Source: Brucella cytisi
GTDB taxonomy: Bacteria; Pseudomonadota; Alphaproteobacteria; Rhizobiales; Rhizobiaceae
Assembly (NCBI GenBank): GCA_012103075.1
Contig: JAAVLQ010000002.1
Coordinates: 1,414,001-1,478,000 of the forward strand
DNA: 64,000 bases
Direction: 5' to 3'
Shown here in pieces: positions 11,000 to 21,409 of the stretch. Under the pieces are notes generated by a model. It was not told the origin of the DNA, made no database searches, and saw only the letters and a program-made list of their open reading frames with translations. The position numbers were made by a program, and so were the translations under genes. Position 1 is the stretch's first letter. Every line of letters starts with the position of its first letter.

Positions 11000-12238
11000 T
11001 CAAGCTCCAGCCTGACGGGGATGCATACGCCCCGGATTGAGGATATTTTCGGGATCGAATTGTTGCTTCAACCGCTGAGAAAGCGCTGCGAGTGCTGCCG
11101 GTTGCGGTTCGAACACTGCATTGCTTGCGCGAATATGTTCCGATGCGCGCACGAGCGTCGCATGGCCACCGCCATATTTGGTAATCAGCTTGCGCAAAGT
11201 TTGCGCTTCCGTGTCAGCTTCCATCCGCATCCAGATCAGCCCACCCTGCCAGTCGTAATAGGCATCGACACCTGCATAACGCCGGAACTCGTCCACCATA
11301 CGCCAGCCTTGCATCGCCGTTATCGAAACACGCCAGACGGCGCGATTGTCTCCTGCATTGGCATAAGGCAAGACGTCGCGCACTTCACGCCAGAGCTGGT
11401 GCGACTGCTGCCCATCTAGCATCTCGACTTCACCCGATTGGCCCAGCAGCGCCTGCAATTGCCGACTACGGTGCTCGACCGAAGGTGCAAAGCCTTCGAG
11501 CCGTAGAACGGTCGCCGCATCCCAGCCTAGCTTACCGTCAAGGAAGCGATTGGCAACGGTCGGCGGCAGATGCGCAGCGGAAGCGACTTCCTCTCGCGAT
11601 CCCATAGCCATTGCCATGACGCGCGCCGCCTGTTCGTCGGTCAGACCGCGCACGGCAAGCGTGGCTGCGGTTTCCGGCTTCGGAAGAACCTTGAACGTTA
11701 CCTCGGTGGCAATGCCCAGCGTGCCCCGTGAATTGGCCATACCCTTGGACAAATCATAGCCCGTCACGTTCTTGACCACGCGACCGCCAGATTTGAACAA
11801 TTCGCCCCGCCCGGACACAACGCGCACGCCAAGCACATGGTCGCGTGCGGCACCCGCCTTGAGGCGACGCGGACCGGACAGATTGGCGGCAAGCGCGCCA
11901 CCAATCGTGCCGCGACCAGCATCGCCCAACAACAACGGGCCGTAATCCATCGGCTCGAAATGAAAGCACTGATTGTTGTCGGCCAGAAGCTTTTCGATCT
12001 CGACCATCGGCGTTCCGGCCTTTGCCGAGAGCACCAGTTCGTCCGGCTCATACAAGGTCACGCCCGACAGTTTGGAAACGTCGAGCACGCGACCGGCATC
12101 AACCCTGTGTCCGATGCCACGCTTGGAGCCATGGCCGATAATTTCCAGCGGCGTGGAACTGGCCAGTGCATCCTGCACGGCATCCAGAACACCAGCCTCA
12201 TCTTGCGGCTTTAGAATATTTGCATCGCTCATGATCAA
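11000..12238 (-). CDS. glcE: glycolate oxidase FAD-binding subunit
   Basis: GlcE is the second flavoprotein of glycolate oxidase. The 412-residue frame is intact. It shows the FAD_binding_4 fold: GHGSKRGIG near residue 35, GGALAANLSGPRR near residue 115, GGRVVKNVTGYDLSKG near 150, and the C-terminal QQFDPENILNPGRM. Two in-frame ATGs are six bases apart (12238 and 12232); either could be used. The gap to the glcD stop is 8 bases and to the glcF start 4 bases. Confidence 0.93.
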   Translation of the reverse strand: MIMSDANILKPQDEAGVLDAVQDALASSTPLEIIGHGSKRGIGHRVDAGRVLDVSKLSGVTLYEPDELVLSAKAGTPMVEIEKLLADNNQCFHFEPMDYGPLLLGDAGRGTIGGALAANLSGPRRLKAGAARDHVLGVRVVSGRGELFKSGGRVVKNVTGYDLSKGMANSRGTLGIATEVTFKVLPKPETAATLAVRGLTDEQAARVMAMAMGSREEVASAAHLPPTVANRFLDGKLGWDAATVLRLEGFAPSVEHRSRQLQALLGQSGEVEMLDGQQSHQLWREVRDVLPYANAGDNRAVWRVSITAMQGWRMVDEFRRYAGVDAYYDWQGGLIWMRMEADTEAQTLRKLITKYGGGHATLVRASEHIRASNAVFEPQPAALAALSQRLKQQFDPENILNPGRMHPRQAGA

Positions 12239-12246
12239 ACCACAAC

Positions 12247-13742
12247 TCAGAATCGGGGAATATCCGGGAAGGCCAGCTCGCCACGATGCACATGCATACG
12301 ACCAAGCTCGGCGCAGCGGCGTAATTGCGGAAAGACCTTGCCGGGATTAAGGAGGTGCTTGGCATCGAAAGCACATTTGACACGCATCTGCTGGTCAAGA
12401 TCAATCTCGTTGAACATTTCCGGCATCAGATCGCGCTTTTCGATGCCTACTCCATGTTCGCCAGTGAGAACACCACCGACTTTCACGCAAAGGCGCAAAA
12501 TGTCCGCACCAAAATCTTCCGCTGCTTCCAATTCGCCCGGAATATTCGCATCATAGAGGATAAGCGGATGCAGGTTGCCGTCGCCCGCGTGGAACACATT
12601 GGCCACCCGCAATCCATATTTCTCGGAAAGTTCGCGCATCCCCGACAGAACACGCGGCAGTTCTTTGCGCGGAATGGTGCCATCCATACACAGATAGTCC
12701 GGCGAGATGCGTCCCACTGCCGGGAATGCCGCCTTCCGGCCTGCCCAGAAAGCCAGACGTTGTTCTTCCGACTGCGACAAAATGCAGGTTGTAGAACCGT
12801 TTGTAAGCGCCAGTGCTTCGACCCGACCTATCAGATAGTCCACTTCGACGGGCGGCCCATCAAGTTCGACGATCAGCAGCGCTTCAACATCGAGCGGATA
12901 ACCGACCCGCACGAAATCTTCGGCGGCCTTGATGGCTGGCCTGTCCATCATCTCCATGCCGCCCGGTATGATGCCTGCGCCGATGATGTCAGCGACACAC
13001 TGACCGGCTTGCTCGCTGGAGGGAAAGCCGACCATGACTGCACGCGCCGTTTCCGGTTTTGCAGGATACGGACCGTAATCTCTGTCACGACACCGAGCAG
13101 TCCTTCTGAGCCGGTCATCAGACCGAGAAGATCGTAGCCCTCACTGTCGAGATGCTTACCGCCAAGCCGGATAACTTCTCCGGTGATAAGCACCATTTCG
13201 ATCCCGAGCACATTATTGGCGGTCAGACCGTATTTAAGGCAATGCACACCACCCGCATTTTCCGCGACGTTACCACCGATGGAACAGGCAATCTGTGACG
13301 AGGGATCAGGCGCATAATAAAACCCCTCGTGTTCAACAGCCTTGGTAATGCCGAGATTGGTCACGCCCGGCTGCACCACAGCGACTCGGTTCGGATAATC
13401 GATTTCAAGAATGCTATTGAAGCGCGACATACCAAGCAGAACCGCATCCTGTAGCGGCATGGAGCCGCCGGACAGCGAAGTACCCGCTCCCCGTGGCACG
13501 ACACGAATGTTATTATCGTGACAATAACGCAGAACCTGCGAAACCTGTTTGACTGTTTCAGGCAGCACAACGACGAGCGGAAGCGAGCGGTGTGCCGTCA
13601 GGCCATCGCTCTCAAACACGCGCATTGCATTGATGGCATCCACGACGCCTTCGCCCGGCACAATGTCGCGCAAGTCTGCAACGATCTGCTCGCGACGCTG
13701 CATGACGGACGCGTCCGGCTCCGGCATGATGAGTCCGCTCAT
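12247..13742 (-). CDS. glcD: glycolate oxidase catalytic flavoprotein (one frameshift)
   Basis: GlcD oxidises glycolate to glyoxylate. The reassembled protein has about 498 residues, the usual length. The N-terminal FAD domain shows VVPRGAGTSLSGGS, PDPSSQIACSIGGNVAENAGG and LTGSEGLLGVVTE; the C-terminal domain shows ANVFHAGDGNLHPLI, GVLTGEHGVG and FDAKHLLNPGKVFP. The frame breaks near 13055. MSGLIMPEPDAS at 13742 is preferred over an upstream ATG (13781) because the conserved sequence begins there and an AGGAG-like site lies just upstream. It is the first gene of glcD-glcE-glcF, and a perfect palindrome lies 52 bases upstream. Confidence 0.93.
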
Positions 13743-13793
13743 ATTCTCCTCCACCACTTGTGTGGTCAAAGTGCACTCCACACCATTTTCGTC

Positions 13794-13818
13794 AAGTGGT
13801 AAATCATTTTTACCACTT
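13794..13818. promoter_or_regulatory. perfect inverted repeat upstream of glcD, probable operator
   Basis: AAGTGGTAAA and TTTACCACTT are exact reverse complements separated by TCATT. A shorter related palindrome, ACCAC then GTGGT, lies at 13753-13766, between this site and the start codon. The GGT/ACC core resembles sites bound by FadR-type GntR regulators such as GlcC, PdhR and LldR. A FadR-type regulator is encoded nearby at 15454-16265, and a LysR regulator is divergent at 13944; which protein binds here is inference. Confidence 0.6.
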
Positions 13819-13943
13819 TATTCAGTAGCTAAACAGTTTCCACGCTGCGGCATAATTGCTTGCCTAGTTTCGCGGCGCTCGGCTAGATGCTTTAAAACCC
13901 AACGCTTTAGCAAAAAGCACAGCAGGGAATGGGATAGCAGAAT

Positions 13944-14872
13944 ATGATGAGCAGTCTGGCTGATATGGAAATCTTTGCCCGTGTCGTGGCAACGGGCAGC
14001 ATGTCGGCAGCCGCTCGCGATCTGGGTCTCTCGCCAGCGGTTGTCTCAAAACGTCTCGGACGGCTGGAAGAAAGGCTGGGAACCCGACTGCTTCAACGAA
14101 CCACACGCCAAATTGCGCTTACCGAAGCTGGTCAAGGCTATCATGAGCGGGTTCTGGCCATTCTCTCTAACATCGAAGAAGCGGAAGCCTTCGTTGCTCG
14201 CCGTTCTGCCGATGCGCGCGGTACATTGAAAATTTCAGCGCCCACGACTTTCGGTCGCATGCATATCGCGCCCTATCTCGTGCCGTTCATGCGCGCCAAC
14301 GCAGATCTTACCGTCAATATGCAGCTCACCGACGAGATGGTCGACATTGTGGGCGATGGATACGATCTCGCCATTCGGATCGCGGAGCTTTCCGATTCGA
14401 CCCTCGTTGCACGCCGTCTCGCACCGGTGCGTCGTATTCTCGTCGCTTCACCCGGCTATATCGCGGAACGGGGCACACCACAGACGATTGAGGATCTGCA
14501 GGAGCATATCTGTCTGGCACCGCACAACAACGACCCCGGCGGCTGGAAGGACCCAAAGGACCCATCGTTGTACGACCAGTGGGGCCACTGCAAACTAACT
14601 CCAGTGAAATGGTACGCGAGGCAGTCCCGGCAGGCCTTGGCATAGCGCAACGATCGACCTCGGATATCGGCCCGGAACTTGCAGCAGGCAAGTTGGTGCA
14701 AGTGCTGCCCGACTACGCTGCTTCTCGCAACGTTGCAATTCATGCTGTCTATCCGTCGAAACAGTTCCTCCCGGCTAAGGTCAGACTGTTCATCGACTAT
14801 CTGGCAGATCTTTATGGCCCTGTTCCTTACTGGGAGAGCGGCGCATCTCCGCACGAAGTAGCAAAGAAATAG
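13944..14872 (+). CDS. LysR family transcriptional regulator (one frameshift)
   Basis: The winged HTH is at residues 5-65 (ADMEIFARVVATGSMSAAARDLGLSPAVVSKRL), followed by a substrate-binding domain starting RGTLKISAPTTFGRMHIAPYL. It belongs to the CrgA/AaeR-like branch. The frame breaks near 14538, where one base restored in the C run gives DPWRLEGPKGPIVVRPVG; the remainder ends at 14872 with about 309 residues total. It is divergent from glcD, sharing a 200-base promoter region, so a role in glcDEF control is plausible but unproved. Confidence 0.88.
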
Positions 14873-15033
14873 ACTGGCTTTCATTCGTCGGTTAATAAGT
14901 CACGCGCGCTATATTAGCATGCCAGCGTACACAGCTGACTAAGCTTTTGATTCTAAAAGGCTTAAATATCTCGCAATCCGTTATTCAAGCGAATCGGATG
15001 ATTTCCTCCCATTGTCCTGATTTCCCGGGAAAA

Positions 15034-15323
15034 ATGATGAACACACCTGTACGTTTTATTCTAGCAATCATCGTCGCCGTTATCGTCGGCTGTGGTTTCA
15101 TGTTCTATGACAAATCGCGCGGCGCTGAATGGGTCGTTTCTCCACAACAGATCGAACAAGCGAAAGCTGACGGCAAATCGGGCGTAGAAAGCCGTCCCGG
15201 CACGGTAACCGTACTTCCAATCCGGAGCGAGACAGCCGACGCACTTCCGTTCAAATGGGCGATGTATGGCCTTGTCGCAGGCCTTTTCGTACTTGTCGCG
15301 ACACGCAAGCGCAAAAAGCCTGA
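15034..15323 (+). CDS. small two-helix membrane protein (one frameshift at the stop)
   Basis: I do not recognise the family. About 96 residues: an N-terminal helix (FILAIIVAVIVGCGFMF), a polar stretch of about 45 residues, a second helix (FKWAMYGLVAGLFVLVA) and the basic tail TRKRKK. As given, the frame runs on into the GntR gene, because the A run at 15313-15317 seems one base short; restoring it gives a stop at 15321-15323, directly before a terminator-like hairpin. The periplasmic or cytosolic middle part (WVVSPQQIEQAKADG) may interact with a partner. Confidence 0.65.
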
Positions 15324-15347
15324 TCATTTTTCGATTATAATTCCTGA

Positions 15348-15380
15348 GAGCCTGATTGCATTATCGATCGGGCTTTCATT
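15348..15380 (+). terminator. probable terminator after the small membrane protein
   Basis: AGCCTGAT and ATCGGGCT can pair with one G-T wobble around a short loop and are followed by TTCATTTT. Its position just after the corrected stop at 15323 supports that the small membrane protein and the GntR regulator are separate genes. Confidence 0.5.
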
Positions 15381-15453
15381 TTCAATATATTCCGTTGCCG
15401 GACATCAACCTAAGGGCTACTTTGCCGCCGTTATGGAGAGGGCTTCAGACGGC

Positions 15454-16265
15454 ATGGCCGAAACGATTTTTTCACGCATACAGGCAAGCCGCACGGCAGA
15501 CGACGTCGTGCACCAGATTGAAACGCTTATTCTCGAAGGCGTTCTACGTGGTGGCGACCGGCTTCCCGGTGAGCGTGAGCTGGCGCGCCAGTTCGACATT
15601 TCCCGCCCGATACTTCGCGACGCGCTCAAGAGACTTGAGACTGCTGAACTCCTGATCTCCCGTCATGGTGGAGGCACATTCGTTGCGGACGTGATCGGAC
15701 AGGTTTTCAGCGCCCCTGTGGTCAAACTTTTGCCGATCACCGCAAGGCAACTGGAGATTACCTTGAATATCGGCGCGAGATTGAAAGCATCGCTGCAGAA
15801 TATGCGGCACTTCGAGCCACGCCAGCCGACAAGGCACTACTGACTGAAATCATGGAAGCCATGGAAAAGGCTCATGGTGTTAGTGACTTCGACACCGAAG
15901 CACGCCTCGACGTAGAATTGCACAACGCTATTGGTGAGGCTGCCCATAACATTGTTCTCCTGCACACATTGCGGTCCTGCTATCAATTGCTGAAAGATGG
16001 TGTTTTTTACAACCGCAGCCTTATTTATAGCTATCCCGGCGTCGCCGATATGTTTCTATCGCAGCACCGCGCCATTTACGATGCAGTCATGGCAGGCAAT
16101 CCGCAAGCGGCACGCGAAGCGGTTCGAAAACACATTCGTTTCGTGGAGCAGGCAATGCATGATCGCGAGCTTAACGAAGAACGCGAACGTGTCTCGCGTC
16201 TACGCTATCGTCAGCGAGTCGGTGCGAAGTCAGGCAAAGACTTGAAGGAAAGTAACAGCGAATGA
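15454..16265 (+). CDS. GntR family regulator, FadR/FCD type (one frameshift)
   Basis: The winged HTH (VVHQIETLILEGVLRGGDRLPGERELARQFDISR and following, about residues 12-75) precedes an all-helical FCD effector domain. FCD metal-ligand positions are visible as the Asp and His of LDVELHNAIG, the His of SQHRAIYDAV and the His of KHIRFVEQ. Regulators of this type respond to small organic acids such as lactate, pyruvate and glycolate. The frame breaks near 15735. Start 15454 (MAETIFSRIQ) or 15433 (MERASDG) are both possible. The stop overlaps the phosphatase ATG by ATGA. Confidence 0.86.
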
Positions 16266-16992
16266 ACGGCGTGGTTTTCAAAGGAAGCTAAAGGGCCTGA
16301 CGGCATCCGCCTTTATGCCATCGGCGACGTACATGGCCGTCTCGACTTGTTGCGGGATATGCACAGGCTGATCCGTGCCGACCTTGACCACCGCCCGGCT
16401 CACGACTGGCGCATCATTCATCTTGGTGATTATATTGATCGCGGTCCGAGCTCGAGAGAAGTACTGGATTTTCTGATTGATGTGTCACATCGGGATGAGC
16501 GCGTCATTTCGCTGTTGGGCAATCACGACGACGGCTTTCTTACCTATCTGGCAACAGGAGATGTAGCGGGGATATTCGCACTCCACGGTGGCATTGATAC
16601 TGCACGCCCTACAGTGTAGAAATTGATTTTACTGATGCAGATTCAGCGCACCAAGGTCATGCCGCGCTCGTCAAGACCGTCCCCAAAACCATATCGACTT
16701 CATTCGCGCCATGCCGCGCTCAGTCGCTTTTGGCGAATTCTTCTTCTGTCATGCAGGCATAAACCCTGCTGTGCCGTTAGATGCACAAGATCCGGAAGAA
16801 TTGATCTGGATTCGCACAGCTTTCCTTAAATGGACTGAACTCTTCGAAAAGGTCATCATCCACGGGCATACACCGCAAAGCGCCATCGATATTCAACCCA
16901 ACAGGGTCAATCTCGATACATATGCATGGAGAAGTGGGCAACTGTCAGCCATCGTGATCGACGGTTCTGAAAAGCGTTTTATTGAAGCTTAG
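16262..16992 (+). CDS. metallophosphoesterase, PPP-type Ser/Thr phosphatase-like (at least two frameshifts)
   Basis: The calcineurin-like phosphoesterase core is clear: AIGDVHGRLDLL, HLGDYIDRGPSS, LLGNHDDGF, then FCHAGINP and IIHGHTPQ, the five metal-binding blocks of bacterial PPP enzymes of about 240 residues. Such enzymes dephosphorylate proteins or diadenosine polyphosphates in the cytosol. The frame breaks near 16290 (after MNGVVFKGS) and near 16617. The start overlaps the upstream GntR stop by four bases, so the two are probably translationally coupled, an unusual pairing. Confidence 0.85.
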
Positions 16993-17003
16993 CTAGTACG
17001 CGC

Positions 17004-17141
17004 TCAATGAGCGCTGGAAATGCCATAACCGTCAGTAGACATCGCGTTGTTGCCCGCATCGACGGTAAATATGCCGACCGCCATGAATACAATCGCGGAA
17101 ACCATCAGGACGGTGAGAAGAGCGGCATGCTTGGCAGTCAT
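17004..17141 (-). CDS. small single-helix membrane protein
   Basis: The family is not recognised. The start MTAKHAALL at 17141 gives 45 residues with one hydrophobic helix (ALLTVLMVSAIVFMAVGIF) and a polar Asn/Ser-rich tail. The short size, single helix and lack of overlap with a better gene make it plausible, and it could also be an unexpressed frame. The region up to 17400 holds no other credible gene. Confidence 0.45.
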   Translation of the reverse strand: MTAKHAALLTVLMVSAIVFMAVGIFTVDAGNNAMSTDGYGISSAH

Positions 17142-17399
17142 ATTCGGAAACTCTTTCGACGGTGGCCGGATAAAGCTCGGTAGACGAGCCGCCACTTGAG
17201 AGCATGGCGATCAGCCTTGCTCATTCGGTTGCTGCTGCCCGGGGAGACGGCGTTCAGTTACACCCGAAAAAAGTTACCCGCAACTGAACGGTTCCAGCCA
17301 AGCCACCGCTTTTCTCTTGAAAAACCGAATTGGTTGAACGCTGTGGCAAAGCGGCAACGCGATACTTCGACTTAAGGTTAAGACGCAGTTGCGAGGCCC

Positions 17400-18097
17400 C
17401 TAGATTTGGTTTACCCACGCCTTGGCTAATGCAGCACCTGCGGCATCCGCTTGTGCTCCGAACTTTTTGCAAGCTCTGGATATTGTAACGCCCAATCCGG
17501 CGCGAAACCCGCGATCAGTTCGCTTAGCTGGCCATTCCACTCGTCCACAAGCTGCGTGTTCGCCTCGAAATGGAATTGCGTGCCATAGACTGCACGTCCA
17601 ATGCGATAAGCCTGATGAGGTGTCATATCACTTATCGCCATATGCAAAGCTTGCTTCGGAAGCGAAAACGTATCGCGATGCCAATGAAAGATTGGAAAGA
17701 TGTCACCTGCGGCAGACAAGACCGGATCGCTTTTACCCTCCTCAGTAAGCCGAATTTCTTGCCAGCCGAACTCCATCGGGCGATCCAGAATATTCTCCCC
17801 ACCATAAGCACGAGCCACGAGCTGGCTGCCCAGACAAATGCCGAGAACGGCCTTATCATGATCGCCAAACCGGCGTATAAGCTCGAGTAAATGGGGAAAA
17901 TAACGACATTCGGCGTCGGCAAGCGCATTCTGCTCGCCGCCGAGAATGATCAAGGCTTGATAGCCATTGTCATCAGAGGGTAGTGAATCGCCGTTGTAGG
18001 GATGACGCAGATCAATCGAATGCCCAGCATTCACCAGTATTGGCTCGATCTGTCCCAATCCGGACCCATCGTAGTTCTGGACAACCAGCACACCCAT
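17400..18097 (-). CDS. class I glutamine amidotransferase-like protein (one frameshift near the C-terminus)
   Basis: The GATase1 fold is shown by VLGICLGSQLVARAYGG, with the nucleophile Cys near residue 88, and FHWHRDTF and TQFHFEAN, the latter holding the catalytic His. Proteins of this stand-alone group resemble the GMP synthase amidotransferase domain, and some (PuuD-like) hydrolyse gamma-glutamyl compounds. Restoring one A in the A run near 17467 changes the C-terminus from SSEHKRMPQ to KFGAQADAAGAALAKAWVNQI and moves the stop to 17400. About 232 residues. Substrate unknown. Confidence 0.85.
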
Positions 18098-18133
18098 GAG
18101 AAATCCCCAACCGCTTTTGTCTTTGCTAACATG

Positions 18134-18163
18134 GAAAAAGCCCGGACGACAGCCGGGCCTTTA
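18134..18163 (-). terminator. terminator downstream of the efflux operon
   Basis: Read on the minus strand, GCCCGG and CCGGGC pair around a short loop and are followed by TTTTTCC. It lies between the aaeA-like gene stop (18166) and the amidotransferase gene, ending the efflux operon. Confidence 0.7.
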
Positions 18164-18165
18164 AA

Positions 18166-19032
18166 TCAGTTCACCACCGAAACGCTGACCGTTCGGCCAG
18201 CAACGAGATGGACACTGTCCGGCACCTCTTCAAGTTTCACACGCACTGGCACACGTTGTGCTAGACGCACCCAGTTGAAGGTCGGCGAAACATTCGCAAG
18301 CAAGCTGGAAGAATCGCTACGCTCACGATCTTCAATACCTCCAGCGATGCCTTCAACCTTTCCTTTGAGTTGCACTTTGCTGCCCATGATATCGACCACT
18401 ACCGGGTCACCAATCTGGATACGCTCGAGTTTGTTCTCTTCAAAATAGCCAGAAACGTAGAACGAGTCCGTATCCACCAAGGCAGTCACCGCTGAGCCTG
18501 CAGAGACGTAATCACCCGGCTGAAGCGAGAAGTTGGTAATCACACCGTTGACGGGCGCTTTTACCGACGATCTATCGAGATTGAGTGCTGCAAGATCGCG
18601 ATCCAGTTGCGCCTGCCGATAGGAAGCTTCCGCTTGCTGGGCCGTCGTTTCAATCTGCTCCAGTTTCTGGCGCGTCACGGTCGTGTCGTTAAGCTGGCGA
18701 TAGCGGACCAGATCGCGGTTTGCCATATCAAGTGCCGCCTTGCTGCTATCAACCTTTGCTTCCGTTGTTTGCAGGGCGAGCTTGTAACGGGCCTGATCTA
18801 TGCGAAAGATAACGTCGCCCTGATGAACAGTCGCATTGTCGTGGACGAGCACTTCGCCGACAAGGCCCGAGACATCCGGCGCAACGCGCACGACATCGGC
18901 ACGAATTTTGCCATCGCGTGTCCATGGCGCGTTCATGTAGTAATCCCACAAATGCCAACCGAGGAGCCCTGCCATCGTGACCATGACGACGGTTACAAAG
19001 ACACGGCCTGAATGTGCAAAGAGCTTTTTCAT
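18166..19032 (-). CDS. membrane fusion (HlyD/EmrA/AaeA type) efflux subunit
   Basis: This is an intact 288-residue periplasmic adaptor anchored by one N-terminal helix (VFVTVVMVTMAGLLGWHLW). The biotinyl-lipoyl-like half-motifs VAPDVSGLVGEVLVHDN and APVNGVITNFSLQPGDYV flank a coiled-coil hairpin (residues about 90-155), and the beta-barrel part includes FYVSGYFEENKL. The length and the DUF1656 and FUSC neighbours match the AaeA component of aromatic carboxylic acid efflux. It starts inside the DUF1656 stop (ATGA), so it is co-translated with it. Confidence 0.9.
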   Translation of the reverse strand: MKKLFAHSGRVFVTVVMVTMAGLLGWHLWDYYMNAPWTRDGKIRADVVRVAPDVSGLVGEVLVHDNATVHQGDVIFRIDQARYKLALQTTEAKVDSSKAALDMANRDLVRYRQLNDTTVTRQKLEQIETTAQQAEASYRQAQLDRDLAALNLDRSSVKAPVNGVITNFSLQPGDYVSAGSAVTALVDTDSFYVSGYFEENKLERIQIGDPVVVDIMGSKVQLKGKVEGIAGGIEDRERSDSSSLLANVSPTFNWVRLAQRVPVRVKLEEVPDSVHLVAGRTVSVSVVN

Positions 19033-19241
19033 AGCGGTATTCCATTGAGAATGACGGCGGCAACACCGAGAATACAAAAATACATCGCAGCATCGAACAA
19101 AGGCCGATGCCAGACGAAACGATAAAGGCGTGCCCGCGCCAATAGGCGTTGCATGACCGTATTTGCAAAATAAGCGCCAAGCGCCAGCACGCCGAGGGTC
19201 GGAATGTAAATTCCGTAGATATCGAGTTCAGGTTGCATCAC
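19029..19241 (-). CDS. DUF1656 small membrane protein (AaeX-like)
   Basis: 70 residues with two hydrophobic helices (TLGVLALGAYFANTVMQRLL and FDAAMYFCILGVAAVIL) and the N-terminal ELDIYGIYIP typical of DUF1656. This family accompanies AaeA/AaeB efflux genes; its exact role is unknown. It lies 16 bases after the FUSC gene and overlaps the adaptor gene by four bases. Confidence 0.87.
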   Translation of the reverse strand: MMQPELDIYGIYIPTLGVLALGAYFANTVMQRLLARARLYRFVWHRPLFDAAMYFCILGVAAVILNGIPL

Positions 19242-19257
19242 AAATCACATCGTTGTC

Positions 19258-21348
19258 TTAGGCTGCTTGCGGGAGTTCCATGAGTGGACGCGGCGGCAAG
19301 GCAAAAGGTGGCTCTTTCGGAAACAGATTGAAGCGAAGGGCGACCAGCGCCATTCGCGTACGTTTGGCTATTGCTGGCGATCCGCTCTCGATAATGGTGG
19401 TGATTGCCGTATCGATGGAGGCAAGCAGGTTTCTGTCGATTTCACCTGCCTGCTGTGGCTTGTTGGTCAAGGCTCGGTAATACGCGCCAACACCATCTAG
19501 CACTTCATCGACCGCTGGCCGACAGTTTTCGGGCAGTTTGGAGCGGTATTGCTGGAGATCGATCGTGTTCATGCCGTTTCGCAGATCGCGCAACAGATCG
19601 ACCTTCGCGACATCTGCCGCCGGGACTAGCGCGAGACGCGGGGTCATCATGCCGATACGGTCGATCATCCGGAGCAAAAGGCGATTCATGTGCTGGCGAC
19701 GATGACGTCCGGGGCGCCGTTCAGCAGCAAGTGCAATATCGTTCCAACCCGCCTTGATCAGGCGGCGCACGCCCATTCAGCACCGACAGACCGGACAATT
19801 GAAGTCACTACGGCAGCGATTACGATCCCCACTACGGTGGCGAGATTGGCATTGGCAAAACTGACAAAATCGTGGGTCAGATGGCCCTGCAGCATGAGCA
19901 TGTTCGGCAAGTTCACGCAGAGCACCATGCCGAGCAAAAATTGCGAAGGAATGGCAAGCAGCAACCCTGCTGGAATGAGGAACAGTCCCAGCACCAGAAC
20001 CAGCGGAAAGAACCCATCCACCAGCGGCAACAACGCAAACTCAAAAATGAAGGCGGCAACGATGACAATCAAAAGTAGCCAGTTGAACTTGCGCATGACC
20101 GGCACCGGATCATCCATGGTTGCGAAGATGCAGCAGAAAATACCGGCCATCATGGCTGCAGCACTGCCTTGAGACCAGCCGCTCGCAATCCAGAATGCAG
20201 TCGCTACACAAGTTGCCAGAAAGGCAGAAAAGCCAGACAGGAAGGCCATGCCGTAGTCCCGATGCATAGGGCGAGATTTCAAGTGCGCGTCGTAACGACG
20301 CCAGCGCAGCGAATGTCGGGAACCGGAAACAATGTCCTGACGCAATGTGATGCAATCGCTCCATATTTGAACCAGATCGCGAACGCGCGCAGCCACATTG
20401 AACGGCAGCAATTCACCCCAACTTGTCGCATCCTTCCCATGCCGGTCGATTTCGTCGATCAACTGCAAGAAAACAGCACGGCGTTCCTCTGTCAGGTTTT
20501 CGCCACTCTCGATCCAGTCACCGGCCTCGTCCAACAGTTTCTGCACCGCTGGATGCCGGGACTTTTCGTTTTCACCGGGCTTCATCGCCAGCACATCGTG
20601 CAAGCTTGATATGATCGGAAGAACAGCCACCATACGCTGCTGCAAAACGTGAAGCTGCGTTCCGACATTTCTGATTGATGAAGTGTCATAGGCAACATGC
20701 GTCGTCAGATTGCGCAGCTCGAGCGCGTCGGCTGCAAGACGCTGGCGATCCCGAAGAAATTCAGGTGTAGCACCTTCACCCCGCATGCTTGCCAGCGCCA
20801 GCTTTGAGCCGTCACGCAGCCAATTATCGATACGACTGACGAGCACCGGGCCGCTGTGACGTGGAAAAATAAGTCGATTGACGACAGCAGCGCAAATGAT
20901 CCCGATTGCGATCTCTTCCACACGACCTACGGCATAGTCGAAAGTCGTTTCAGGCACGGAAACAACGGCAAAACTCGCGATAGCCACCGTATAGCCAGCC
21001 AGCATGAACAAATAACTGCGCGGCGTACCATCGAGCAGGCTGATCGCAAGGCAGAGGCCCATCCAAAGACCGATCGCCAGCGTCAGTATTTCAGGGAATT
21101 GACCAGATGCGGCACGAACAGAATGGTCACTGCTCCGCCGATAATCGTACCGATCAGACGGTAAAACCCTTTGATGTGGTCGCACCTGATAGCGGATGCG
21201 CAACAATATAGACAGCCGCAATGGACCAGTAAGGATTGGGCAAATTGGCCATCAGGCCGATCCACAGCGCAAGCATGGCTGCAGCGAAAGTCTTCAGTGA
21301 AAAGACTACGTCCCAGAACTTCGGAGTTGTTTCGACTGGCTTCGTCAT
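19258..21348 (-). CDS. FUSC family (AaeB-like) efflux transporter (three frameshifts)
   Basis: An inner-membrane transporter of about 695 residues with two membrane halves. The N-terminal half (TFAAAMLALWIGLMANLPNPYWSI) and the second half (YGMAFLSGFSAFLATCVATAFWIASGW) show the repeated FUSC architecture, with a long cytosolic region between them. Related AaeB exports hydroxylated aromatic acids. The frame breaks near 21157, 21088 and 19776. MTKPVETTPKFWD at 21348 is taken as the start because the first membrane segment follows directly. It forms a unit with the MarR gene upstream and the DUF1656 and adaptor genes downstream. Confidence 0.88.
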
Positions 21349-21409
21349 GGCTGTGAGGGCACCGGTTGAATGCGTCGCATCTTTCCGGTCGCGCGACCGA
21401 TCAGAAAGA

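Noticed and set aside
17254..17472. Minus-strand 72-codon frame downstream of the amidotransferase
   Set aside because: Its first part is the amidotransferase C-terminus in the wrong frame; the correct frame ends at 17400.
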